Below are positions 41,948 through 49,840 of a DNA stretch of 64,000 nt, one piece after another. Where the stretch lies: positions 1-64,000 of the forward strand of contig NZ_JAANCM010000006.1 in the NCBI RefSeq assembly GCF_011603255.1. The letters run 5' to 3'. Both the position numbers and the translations under genes were made by a program. Position 1 is the first letter of the stretch. Each line of letters opens with the position of its first letter. Source of the stretch: Ferranicluibacter rubi (GTDB lineage: Bacteria > Pseudomonadota > Alphaproteobacteria > Rhizobiales > Rhizobiaceae). The notes below the pieces were generated by a model. It worked only from the letters and a program-made list of their open reading frames with translations. It searched no databases and was not told the origin of the DNA.

Positions 41948-43419
41948 TCATCTCCCCCATCACCGCCACACCTGCAACCCTCGACGACCTGGAACAGGCC
42001 GCGCGCGCGGATCTCGCCGCCCTCGGATATCCGGCGCCCGGCTGGCTCGCGCCCCTCGACGGTCACGCGGCAGGCGCCATTGCCGATGTCATCATCGTCG
42101 GTGGCGGCCAGTCGGGGGTGACCCTGGCAGCCGGACTGAAGTGGGAGGGCCTTGCCGACGTGCGCGTCCTCGACAGCGCGCCCGCCGGCTCGGAAGGGCC
42201 GTGGCTGACCTTCGCCCGCATGGAGGAGCTGCGCACACCGAAAACGCAGGTGGGCAACGAATTCAACGTGCCCAACCTCTCGGTGCGCCGCTGGTTCGAA
42301 ACGCGGTACGGCGTCGCCGCCTGGGCGGACCTGCCGCGCATTCCGCGAACCGACTGGAAGGCCTATCTCGACTGGTATGCCGGCGTCTTCGACATCACGA
42401 TCACCAGCGAAACGCAGGTCCTCGACGTCGCGGCGGACGGCGACGTGATAGCGGTGACCAGCCTCTGCCGGGGAACCGTCACCCGGACGCTGGCGCGTGC
42501 CGTCGTACTGGCGACCGGTTTCGACGGTGCCGGCGCCTGGCGGGTTCCGGCCTTCGTCTCCGACAGTCTGGACAAGAGCCGCTACGATCACACCAACGGG
42601 CCGGTGGATTTTGACCGTCTAAGAGGCAAGCGCGTCGGTGTGCTCGGCCACGGCGCCTCCGCCTTCGACAATGCCATCAAGGCGCTTTCGGCCGGTGCTG
42701 CTTCCGTCGATCTGTGCTTTCGCCGTCCGCGGCTGCCGCGCACCAATCCGCACCGCGCCATCGAGACGCCGGGGATGATGACGCATTATCCCGACCTCTC
42801 CGACACGACCCGCTGGCAGATCGCCCGGTTCTTCCGAAAGAACGACCAGCCGCCACCGGTGCGCAGCTTCGAGACGGCGATGGCCCTGCCCGGCTTCCGC
42901 CTTCGTCCGGCAACGCCCTGGCTCGACGTTCGGGAAACGCAGGGTGCCATCCACGTGACCACGCCGGGTGGCGTGCTCGAATTCGATCACCTGCTGCTGG
43001 CGACCGGCATGGCGGTCGATCTGCCGGCGCGCGCCGAACTGAAGAGCCTGTCCGCCCGCATCGCACTCTGGGGCGAACGCTACACGCCACCGGACGACGA
43101 GGCGGACGAGCGCCTGGCACGCCTGCCCTATCTCGATGCCTTCTACGGCTTCCTGCCGAAGCACGAAGAGGACGCCTGGGTCGGCCGCGTCTTTGCCTTC
43201 AACAGCGCGAGCTTCGTCAGCCAGGGTCCGCATTCCACCTCGATCAGCGGGCATCGCCACGCCGTTCCCCGGCTGGTGCGCGGCGTGCTGCGTCGCCTGC
43301 TTCTCGATCAGGAACAGGCGATCCTGCCGGCGCTCGAGCGCTATGCCTCGGTCGATCTTCCGGTGGCAGACGACTTCGAGGCGCGTCTGGCGACCCTTGA
43401 AACGGAGGCGGTGCGATGA
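41944..43419 (+). CDS. Flavin-dependent monooxygenase / pyridine-nucleotide oxidoreductase
   Basis: A 491-residue flavoprotein. After about 50 residues comes the FAD-binding Rossmann motif VIIVGGGQSGVTLAAGL; a second, NAD(P)-binding motif VGVLGHGASAFDNAIKAL is at about residue 235. ATGFDGAG and LLATGM are the Gly-rich ATG segments joining the domains. The architecture is that of flavin-containing or Baeyer-Villiger-type monooxygenases, but the full FxGxxxHxxxW fingerprint is not visible; the corresponding region reads YDHTNGPVDF. The start at 41944 overlaps the potC-like stop; the open frame extends far upstream but that part overlaps potC and is spurious. It probably oxygenates the imported compound or an intermediate. 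Confidence 0.82.
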   Translation: MIISPITATPATLDDLEQAARADLAALGYPAPGWLAPLDGHAAGAIADVIIVGGGQSGVTLAAGLKWEGLADVRVLDSAPAGSEGPWLTFARMEELRTPKTQVGNEFNVPNLSVRRWFETRYGVAAWADLPRIPRTDWKAYLDWYAGVFDITITSETQVLDVAADGDVIAVTSLCRGTVTRTLARAVVLATGFDGAGAWRVPAFVSDSLDKSRYDHTNGPVDFDRLRGKRVGVLGHGASAFDNAIKALSAGAASVDLCFRRPRLPRTNPHRAIETPGMMTHYPDLSDTTRWQIARFFRKNDQPPPVRSFETAMALPGFRLRPATPWLDVRETQGAIHVTTPGGVLEFDHLLLATGMAVDLPARAELKSLSARIALWGERYTPPDDEADERLARLPYLDAFYGFLPKHEEDAWVGRVFAFNSASFVSQGPHSTSISGHRHAVPRLVRGVLRRLLLDQEQAILPALERYASVDLPVADDFEARLATLETEAVR

Positions 43420-44234
43420 CCCGTTCGTTTCTCTGGCAGGACCTGACGACGGCGGAGTTCGCCACGCGCGATTTTGCAAACACCGTGGCGATCCTGCCGA
43501 TCGCGGCGATCGAGCAGCATGGGCCGCATCTTCCCGTTCATGTCGATGCCGCCATCAATGCGGCGATCCTCGACCGCTTCGCAGCCCTTCTAAATGACGA
43601 CGCCGACGTGCTGATCCTCCCGGCCATGACCGTCGGCAAATCGGACGAGCACATCGCCTTTCCCGGAACGCTCGCTATTTCCGGTGAAACGCTGCGTCGG
43701 GTCTGGCTGGATCTGGCGACGAGCGTGCACCGCGCCGGCGTTCGCCGGATCCTGTTCTTCAATTCGCACGGTGGCCAGATCGCGCTGATGGATATCGCCT
43801 GCAGGGACATCCGCCGCGACCTCGGCATGCTGGCGGTCGGATGCTCCTGGTTCCGGATCACTGCCATCGACGACCTGTTCTTGTCCGCCGAAATCGCCCA
43901 CGGCATCCACGGCGGCGATATCGAGACCAGCATGATGCTGGCGATTGCGCCCGAGCGGGTCGCGATGGACCTGAGCGAAGACTTCGTGCCACTGACGGTG
44001 GAAATCGAGCGCTCCGGCAGCCCGCTGACGGCCGAGGGCGCGGTCGGCTTCGGCTGGCAGGCGCAGGACCTGCATACGGCCGGCGTCTGCGGCAATGCGG
44101 CCAATGCCACGGCGGCAAAGGGCGAGACCGTGCTGCGCCGCGCGGCAGAGGCCCTTGTCGGGCTCGTATCGGCGACCGCGGCGTTCGACCTCGCGCGCCT
44201 GACACCCGACACACGTTTTTCGCAAAAGACCTGA
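43416..44234 (+). CDS. Creatininase-family amidohydrolase
   Basis: A 272-residue metal-dependent hydrolase. The creatininase hallmarks are all present: IAAIEQHGPHLPVHVDA near residue 30 (Glu, His, Asp metal ligands), GKSDEHIAFPGTLAIS, FFNSHGGQ (usual NGHGG), and HGIHGGDIETSMML (Glu ligand). The family includes creatinine amidohydrolase, MftE and ring-opening or formamide hydrolases of flavin and riboflavin-type pathways. Cleavage of a cyclic amide or lactam after the flavin-dependent step is a reasonable inference. ATGA overlap with the upstream gene. Confidence 0.88.
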   Translation: MTRSFLWQDLTTAEFATRDFANTVAILPIAAIEQHGPHLPVHVDAAINAAILDRFAALLNDDADVLILPAMTVGKSDEHIAFPGTLAISGETLRRVWLDLATSVHRAGVRRILFFNSHGGQIALMDIACRDIRRDLGMLAVGCSWFRITAIDDLFLSAEIAHGIHGGDIETSMMLAIAPERVAMDLSEDFVPLTVEIERSGSPLTAEGAVGFGWQAQDLHTAGVCGNAANATAAKGETVLRRAAEALVGLVSATAAFDLARLTPDTRFSQKT

Positions 44235-44293
44235 GCGATGCCGCCGGTCTTCACCGATAGGCCCACCGAGGCACCGATACCGGAGACAGAACG

Positions 44294-45340
44294 ATGACCC
44301 TGCAGGAAACCGCCGGGAACGAGATCGCCGCCCTGATGGCGGAGATGCCGCATTGGGGCTCGGAGTTCGACCGTACCTTCGCCAACCACGCACCCATGGT
44401 GCTGGTTGCGCTTGCCCGCATCGGCGGAAAACCGCATCAGTTGCGCCGGTTCTTCTCCTACTATCGCGACACGAAGAAGCTCCTGCCCTTTGCGCAGGCG
44501 CGATCGCATCTCACCGTGGGAACATGGACATCCCGTCTCGGCGAGCGGCAGAGCGAGCCGGAACTGCGTCTGTTCTTCTTAGGCGAAGTCTCGCGTCTCG
44601 GGATCGATGGCGCTTTGCGGCACTATCTCCCGCGGCTTGCCCCCGGCATCGCGGCAAGCGCTTTCCACGCGCTGATGCGCACGGCCTATGGCGTTTTGGA
44701 ACAGGACCCCGATGCCGTCGCCATCGCGCTCGGCTACTGGGCCGCCACATACCTACCGCTTCCCGCGGCGACCGGGGAGAGACCCCGAACCGACGACCCG
44801 GCGGAGGTTCTGGCACTCACGGCGGAGATTGCGCCGCTACACGGTCTGCCGCTGCACGATCTCCTCTGGCAGAACATGCGCGACGCTGCCGCCGTGCCCG
44901 CCTTCAGGCCGGTGGTCGACTGGCTGGAGATCGGGCCGGACACGATGCGGCGCATGGCCGCCACAGCGTTGGCACTCTTTGCCGGAACCCAGCATTTCGC
45001 AGCGTTGCACGCCCTCACCGGGCTGCACTGGATCCGCCTCGTTTCCCCACATTGCGATGCGGCAACGACGGACACGATGCTGCGCGTCTTCTGGCAGGGC
45101 ATCGCCGCGCTGATGGGTGAACTGGGCTTCCCCGTTCTGCCGGATGCGACGGCTGTCGACCGCTGGCGCCACCTGCCGGCCCCCGGTTGGGCCGACATCC
45201 ACGCCGCTGCCGCCGAGAGCTATGACGAACACGATATCAGCCTTGCCTTTTCCGCTTTCGAAGAGATGGCTGCCTATGGCGATCCGCTCTACAGGGTGGT
45301 GGCCGCCCGGCGCCTCGGGATGATCGGAGACTATCGATGA
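44294..45340 (+). CDS. Questin-oxidase-like (DUF4243) protein
   Basis: A 348-residue, mostly helical protein. The opening pattern (phi-phi..., FANHAPMVLVALARIGG, LRRFFSYYRD), GALRHYLPRLAPGIAASAFHALMRTAYGV, and the C-terminal WADIHAAAAESYDEHDISLAFSAFEEMAAYGDPLYRVVAAR match the questin oxidase-like family, known from fungal ring-cleaving Baeyer-Villiger enzymes (AflY/GedK type). The conserved NHxPM and HAxxR histidines are visible. No classic cofactor motif exists in this family. A ring-cleavage or oxygenation role beside the flavoprotein is plausible but not shown. It starts 59 bases after the creatininase-like gene and overlaps the next gene by ATGA. Confidence 0.78.
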   Translation: MTLQETAGNEIAALMAEMPHWGSEFDRTFANHAPMVLVALARIGGKPHQLRRFFSYYRDTKKLLPFAQARSHLTVGTWTSRLGERQSEPELRLFFLGEVSRLGIDGALRHYLPRLAPGIAASAFHALMRTAYGVLEQDPDAVAIALGYWAATYLPLPAATGERPRTDDPAEVLALTAEIAPLHGLPLHDLLWQNMRDAAAVPAFRPVVDWLEIGPDTMRRMAATALALFAGTQHFAALHALTGLHWIRLVSPHCDAATTDTMLRVFWQGIAALMGELGFPVLPDATAVDRWRHLPAPGWADIHAAAAESYDEHDISLAFSAFEEMAAYGDPLYRVVAARRLGMIGDYR

Positions 45341-46911
45341 CCATTCCCGCGAGATCGCCTGTTTCCGACTGCATCATCGAGGCCGGCACCGTGCTGACCG
45401 GGCTCGATGCGGACGGCGGAATGCAGATGCGCCACGATGTCGGCATTCGCGTCGATCGCGGCGTGATTGCCCAGATTGGGCCGCTGGAGGCCGTCGGCTA
45501 CGGCCAGGACCACCTGCCGCGCTACGGCTCCCGCGACATGATCGCCATGCCGGGCCTCGTCAACGCCCATCACCATTTCGGCGTGACGCCGCTGATGCAG
45601 GGCATTCCGTTCGCGCCGCTCGAACTCTGGCTGCCGCAATTTCGCGCCATGCGGCCTGTCGATACCCGGCTCGATACGCTTTATTCGGCCATCGAGATGC
45701 TGGAAAGCGGCACGACGACCGTGCAGCACATCAACAGCGGCCTTTCCGGCACGCCGGACGGCTGGATGGCAACGGCCGACGCCACGCTGTCCGCCTATGG
45801 CGAAATCGGCATGCGGGCCGGTTTCTGCTTCATGATCCGCGACCGCAATATTCTTGGCTATGACGACGATGCCGAGGTGCTGGCCGGGCTTCCCACAGAT
45901 GTCCGCGACTGGATCGCCCCGAAGCTCGCTGCTGCCGCCATCCCCATTTCCGAGCTCATGGCATTCTACCAAGACCTGCGCGACCGCTGGCTGCCCGCCA
46001 ACGGCGACCATGTCCGCCTCAACCTGGCACCCGCCAACCTGCACTGGTGCAGCGATCCCTGCCTGCAGGCCATCATGGACACCGCACGCGCGACCGGCGG
46101 CAGCGTGCACATGCACCTCTTGGAAACCGAACGTCAGCGGGACTTTGCGTATAAGCGATACGGCCACAGCGCGGTGGAGCACCTCAAGGCGATCGAATGC
46201 CTCGGGCCGGAACTGACGCTTGGCCATGGCAACTGGATGAGCCGTGGAGATCTCGACCTGATCGCGGACTGCGGCTGCACCCTGTGCCATAATGCCTCGT
46301 CGGGATTGCGGCTCGGCAGCGGCATCGCCCCTGTCAACGAGATGCGCCGCCGCGGCATTCCCGTTTCGCTCGGCATCGACCAGTCGAACATCGCGGATGA
46401 TCGCGACATGACGCTGGAAATGAAATTGGTCTGGGCACTGCACTGCGAGACCGGTCTCTTCAACGAACGACCGGATGCCGCCGCCGTGCTGCAGATGGCG
46501 ACCGAGCACGGCGCCCGGTCCGTCGGCTTCGGCGGCTTCACCGGCCGGCTCGTGCCCGGCCAGCAGGCCGATATCGTGCTGATGGATCGCCGCAAGATCG
46601 CCCGGCCCGCAATACATCCCCGCACGCCGATCGTCGAAGCGCTCCTCCATCGCGGCGGCCGCCATGCCATCCATCAGGTCTTCGTCGGCGGCCGCCTCGT
46701 CGTCGATGGCGGCAAGGTCGTCACGATCGATTGCGACGCCGTCCTTACCGAGATCGCCGCCATCCTCGAACGCCAGGACACCCCGGCGGAAGCAACCGCC
46801 CGCACCGCCGTGGAGACGATGATGCCTCATCTGGAAGCCCGGCTGCGGGCCTCCAGCCTGGGCAAGGGGCAAAAATCCTATCGCTATAATGCGATGGCGG
46901 ATGGGACATGA
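45337..46911 (+). CDS. Amidohydrolase, AtzA/TrzA-like chlorohydrolase/deaminase family
   Basis: A 524-residue metal-dependent hydrolase: composite N-terminal domain, then PGLVNAHHHFGVTPLMQG (HxH), SVHMHLLETERQ (third His), TLGHGNWMS (fourth His), and LGIDQSNIADDRDMTLEM (Asp of the catalytic site, with the usual TDG/TDS written as DQS), ending with FTGRLVPGQQADIVLMD. It is a second superfamily member in the window but shares only motifs with the one at 1260. It likely removes an amino or amide group late in the pathway. Start overlaps the questin-oxidase-like stop. Confidence 0.87.
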   Translation: MTIPARSPVSDCIIEAGTVLTGLDADGGMQMRHDVGIRVDRGVIAQIGPLEAVGYGQDHLPRYGSRDMIAMPGLVNAHHHFGVTPLMQGIPFAPLELWLPQFRAMRPVDTRLDTLYSAIEMLESGTTTVQHINSGLSGTPDGWMATADATLSAYGEIGMRAGFCFMIRDRNILGYDDDAEVLAGLPTDVRDWIAPKLAAAAIPISELMAFYQDLRDRWLPANGDHVRLNLAPANLHWCSDPCLQAIMDTARATGGSVHMHLLETERQRDFAYKRYGHSAVEHLKAIECLGPELTLGHGNWMSRGDLDLIADCGCTLCHNASSGLRLGSGIAPVNEMRRRGIPVSLGIDQSNIADDRDMTLEMKLVWALHCETGLFNERPDAAAVLQMATEHGARSVGFGGFTGRLVPGQQADIVLMDRRKIARPAIHPRTPIVEALLHRGGRHAIHQVFVGGRLVVDGGKVVTIDCDAVLTEIAAILERQDTPAEATARTAVETMMPHLEARLRASSLGKGQKSYRYNAMADGT

Positions 46912-47006
46912 TGTGCTTTGGGAATCCGGCGCGGTTCGACAATCCGTTCCGAGATGCCGCGTTCTACGACATGCCCTGTTCCGACGGGTACACCAGGACA
47001 ATCTGA
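46908..47006 (+). pseudogene. N-terminal stub of a further gene in the Pot-type operon
   Basis: Thirty-two codons (MMCFGNPARFDNPFRDAAFY...) start with the same ATGA overlap that joins most genes of this operon, then end at a TGA inside the convergent Gfo/Idh gene's 3' end. The overlap pattern suggests a real gene start cut off by a rearrangement, but the fragment is too short to assign a family. Confidence 0.35.
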
Positions 47007-47956
47007 CGCCTGACCTCATCCAGCGTCTCCATGATGGCAATGGTTTCCTCAGGTTTCATCACCTTGGAGGCTGAACCGGACCGGACAAGCCGTTCCATCT
47101 CGAATGCCTGGAACTGCATTCCACGCCCGGTGACCGTTTCTGCGAACTCTTCCAGAATGGCACCTTCCTGGTCGATGACGCGAAAGGAGGTCGGCGAATA
47201 CCAGACGGATGCAATCTCGATGCGGGCCTTCGAGCCGTAGATGACGGCGGTGTTGGGCCCGGCGCAGTCCAGAGCGGACGTTGTCACCGAGATCGCGGCG
47301 TTAGCATGTTGCATGACCGTCGCCACCTCCGCGTCGACGCCTGTGTCTTTGAACCGCGCCGTCGCTTTGACCTCCGTCGGAAGACCCAGAATGTCGAATG
47401 CAAAAGAGATCGGGTAGATTCCGAGGTCGAGCAGAGCACCACCTCCGAGGTCCAGCGCGTTCAGGCGATGGTGCGGATCGGTCGGCAGCGACTGCTTGTG
47501 CTCGGCCGTCACGGAGCGAAGCGTTCCCAGCGTCCCCGCATCGATGACCTCGTGAATCCGTCGCATGTGCGGCAGAAACCGCGTCCACATCGCCTCCAGG
47601 ACGACGCGGTTTTTCGATGCGGCGCGCTCGACGATCTGCCGGGCTTCCGGAGCATTCAACGTGAACGGCTTCTCGATCAGGATGTGCTTACCGGCATCGA
47701 GTGCCAGCAGGGCTGCAGCGACGTGCTGAGGATGGGGCGTAGCGACATAGATGATATCGACGTCAGGGTCGGCAACCAGATCTTCGTAGCTCCCGTGAGC
47801 TTTGAATATACCGAAGCGTTGAGCGAAAGCGGCCGCCTTTTCCGGGCTCCGCGAACCCACTGCGGCAACCGTGAGCCCTGCATCGATCAAGTCCTGCGTG
47901 AACAGTTCAGCAATCCATCCCGTTGCCAGAATGCCCCACCCCAGTGCCTTTTCCAT
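46964..47956 (-). CDS. Gfo/Idh/MocA-family sugar-type dehydrogenase
   Basis: A 330-residue NAD(P)-dependent oxidoreductase. The Rossmann part reads GWGILATGWIAELFTQDL...VGSRSPEKAAAFAQRFG, with DVDIIYVATPHPQH and the signature AGKHILIEKPFTLN containing the catalytic EKP Lys. The C-terminal sheet domain holds DLGGGALLDLGIYPISFA. It is closest in pattern to dihydrodiol/xylose/anhydrofructose-type dehydrogenases. The start MEKALG was chosen for the GGAGG six bases upstream. It lies 134 bases after the sugar permease genes and probably oxidises or reduces the imported sugar derivative. Confidence 0.87.
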   Translation of the reverse strand: MEKALGWGILATGWIAELFTQDLIDAGLTVAAVGSRSPEKAAAFAQRFGIFKAHGSYEDLVADPDVDIIYVATPHPQHVAAALLALDAGKHILIEKPFTLNAPEARQIVERAASKNRVVLEAMWTRFLPHMRRIHEVIDAGTLGTLRSVTAEHKQSLPTDPHHRLNALDLGGGALLDLGIYPISFAFDILGLPTEVKATARFKDTGVDAEVATVMQHANAAISVTTSALDCAGPNTAVIYGSKARIEIASVWYSPTSFRVIDQEGAILEEFAETVTGRGMQFQAFEMERLVRSGSASKVMKPEETIAIMETLDEVRRQIVLVYPSEQGMS

Positions 47957-48090
47957 CTCATCCTCCATGACAACGTCCATTCCGACCTTTGGAGCACAAG
48001 TGGGCGCTCCTCGCCATGGTCGGGAAGCGTTATTCTATATTGCTCGCTTCTGAGCGCATGATGTCCTTTCCGTCTGGTTCGAAACGGCCG

Positions 48091-48912
48091 TCAGCCCTTC
48101 ACGGCGCCCGCCATCATCGAGCCTGAGATTTGGCGGTACATGACGAGACCGAGGAGAACCGGTGGCAAGGCGCCGAGGACCATGACGGCGGAGGCTGTTC
48201 CCCACTGGACGCCGCCACCGCTGGCGGCGAAGAAGAACGAGGCGCCGACGGTTGCGGGGACGGCGCGGCTGGTGGTCAGCATCAACCCGAAGAGAAACTC
48301 GTTCCAGGCCGTGATGAAACCGAAAATGAAGGTCGTCACCAGCGCCGGGCGGACGACGGGACGAATGATCCGCGTCATGATCTGCCAGGAACTGGCACCG
48401 TCCATCCTTGCCGCCTCGTCAAGCTCGAGCGGAACGTCGGAAATCGCATCGACGAGGATCACGAGGGCCAGCGGTATGTTGACGATGGTTAGGATCAGCC
48501 CGAGGCCGAGCTGGGTGTCGAGCAGTCCGAGCCACTGATACATCATGTAGAGCGGGATCGCGAAAATGATCAGCGGCACGGCGCGCAGGTTGATGACGAT
48601 CGGCAGGAGCGTCCGCCGTCCGACATCGCTCTTGGCAATGGCATAGGCGGCAGGAAACGCGAGCAGGATCGCAAGGCCCGTCCCGATTAGCGCGGCGACG
48701 GTGCTGTTCCACAGATAGGCGTAGATGTTGAAACGGTCCGTCTGCGTGAGGATCCGCAGATAGTTCTCGATCGTCGGCTGGCCGATCCAGAGACCGGGAT
48801 TGACGGACAGCTCGCGCGCACTTTTGAACGACGTGACGAGTGTGACGATGATGGGGAAGTTCATCGCGAGAACGGCGATGACAAAGACGATCCAGCGCAA
48901 GGTTTTCATCAT
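48091..48912 (-). CDS. CUT1 sugar ABC transporter permease, MalG/UgpE type
   Basis: A 273-residue permease with six helices. Helix 1 is LRWIVFVIAVLAMNFPIIVTLVTSFKS, the EAA loop ELDEAARMDGASSWQIMTRIIRPVVRPAL is complete, and TAWNEFLFGLML is the MalG hallmark. AGGAG lies seven bases before the first of two adjacent ATGs. It starts three bases after the MalF-like stop. Confidence 0.92.
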   Translation of the reverse strand: MMKTLRWIVFVIAVLAMNFPIIVTLVTSFKSARELSVNPGLWIGQPTIENYLRILTQTDRFNIYAYLWNSTVAALIGTGLAILLAFPAAYAIAKSDVGRRTLLPIVINLRAVPLIIFAIPLYMMYQWLGLLDTQLGLGLILTIVNIPLALVILVDAISDVPLELDEAARMDGASSWQIMTRIIRPVVRPALVTTFIFGFITAWNEFLFGLMLTTSRAVPATVGASFFFAASGGGVQWGTASAVMVLGALPPVLLGLVMYRQISGSMMAGAVKG

Positions 48913-48915
48913 GGT

Positions 48916-49785
48916 CTAGCTCCTGCGCCGCCGGCCTGCCAGCCAGTTCAGCATGTAGAGGACGGCAAGCGAGGCCAGAAACAGCACCACGGATGCAGCC
49001 ACGGCCTTGCCGATCGCCCCTTGCTTGAAGAAGGCCTGATAGATGTAGATCGAAAGCGACATTGTGGAGCCACCGGCGCCGCTGCCGGTCAGGGCGTAGA
49101 CATTGTCGAACACGCGAAAGCCGTCGATGAACCGGATGAAGAAGGCGATGATGAGCGTCGGCAGCATCAGCGGCAGTTCGATAAGCCAGAGCACTTTCCA
49201 GCCCGAAGCGCCGTCGAGGGCGGCGGCCTCGCGGATATCGTTGGGTACGGCGACATAGGCCATGTAGAACAGCAGGAAGGCGAACGGCGTCCATTGCAGG
49301 ATTTCCACGACACTCAGCGTCCAGAAGGCGTTGTTAATGTCGAGAAAGGCCGGACTGTCGCCGAACCATTCGAAGAGATAGTAGGGCACCGGCCCTGCGA
49401 ACTCGTGCAGCACCAGCCGGTACATCAGGCCGACCATCGCCGGCGCCACCATCAATGGCAACATCAACGGCGCCATCAGCACGGGACGCTTCGTCAGAAG
49501 CGGGGCGAGGAACACCGCCAGGAACAGGCCAAGCAGGCATTCTGCAATGGCCGTCAGCAGGCCGAAGCGGAGAGAGAAGGACGTTGCCCGCCAGAAATCC
49601 CTGTCTGCAAGCACGGCAAGATAGTTGCCAAAGCCGCTGATCGTCGGCGCGCGCAGCGTCTCGAACGTCACGGTCGAGACGGAATAGACCAGGTTGATGA
49701 TGGCGGGAAAGCCGAGGAACAGCAGGAGAAAGCCGACCAGCGGCGTCAGAAAGCCAAGTCCCTCGGAGCGTCGTACAATGGTCAT
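48916..49785 (-). CDS. CUT1 sugar ABC transporter permease, MalF/UgpA type
   Basis: A 289-residue permease. Helix 1 is LGFLTPLVGFLLLFLGFPAIINLVYSV, followed by FGNYLAVLADRDFWRATSFSLRFG and the EAA loop DIREAAALDGASGWKVLWLIELPLMLPTL. It pairs with the MalG-type gene downstream. A stem-loop separates it from the binding-protein gene. Confidence 0.92.
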   Translation of the reverse strand: MTIVRRSEGLGFLTPLVGFLLLFLGFPAIINLVYSVSTVTFETLRAPTISGFGNYLAVLADRDFWRATSFSLRFGLLTAIAECLLGLFLAVFLAPLLTKRPVLMAPLMLPLMVAPAMVGLMYRLVLHEFAGPVPYYLFEWFGDSPAFLDINNAFWTLSVVEILQWTPFAFLLFYMAYVAVPNDIREAAALDGASGWKVLWLIELPLMLPTLIIAFFIRFIDGFRVFDNVYALTGSGAGGSTMSLSIYIYQAFFKQGAIGKAVAASVVLFLASLAVLYMLNWLAGRRRRS

Positions 49786-49802
49786 GTCGATCCACGGACG
49801 GT

Positions 49803-49831
49803 CCGGGCGTCGCGATGAATGCGCCGCCCGG
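49803..49831 (-). terminator. Intercistronic stem-loop after the sugar-binding-protein gene
   Basis: CCGGGCG (49803-49809) and CGCCCGG (49825-49831) form a perfect seven-pair GC stem with a 15-base loop in the 55-base spacer between binding protein and permease. It has no T-tract and is likely a partial terminator or RNA-protecting hairpin. Confidence 0.6.
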
Positions 49832-49840
49832 GGAATGCCG

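Noticed and set aside
45331-47040. A 569-codon minus-strand open frame
   Set aside because: Antisense shadow of the AtzA-like amidohydrolase, whose motifs are complete on the plus strand.
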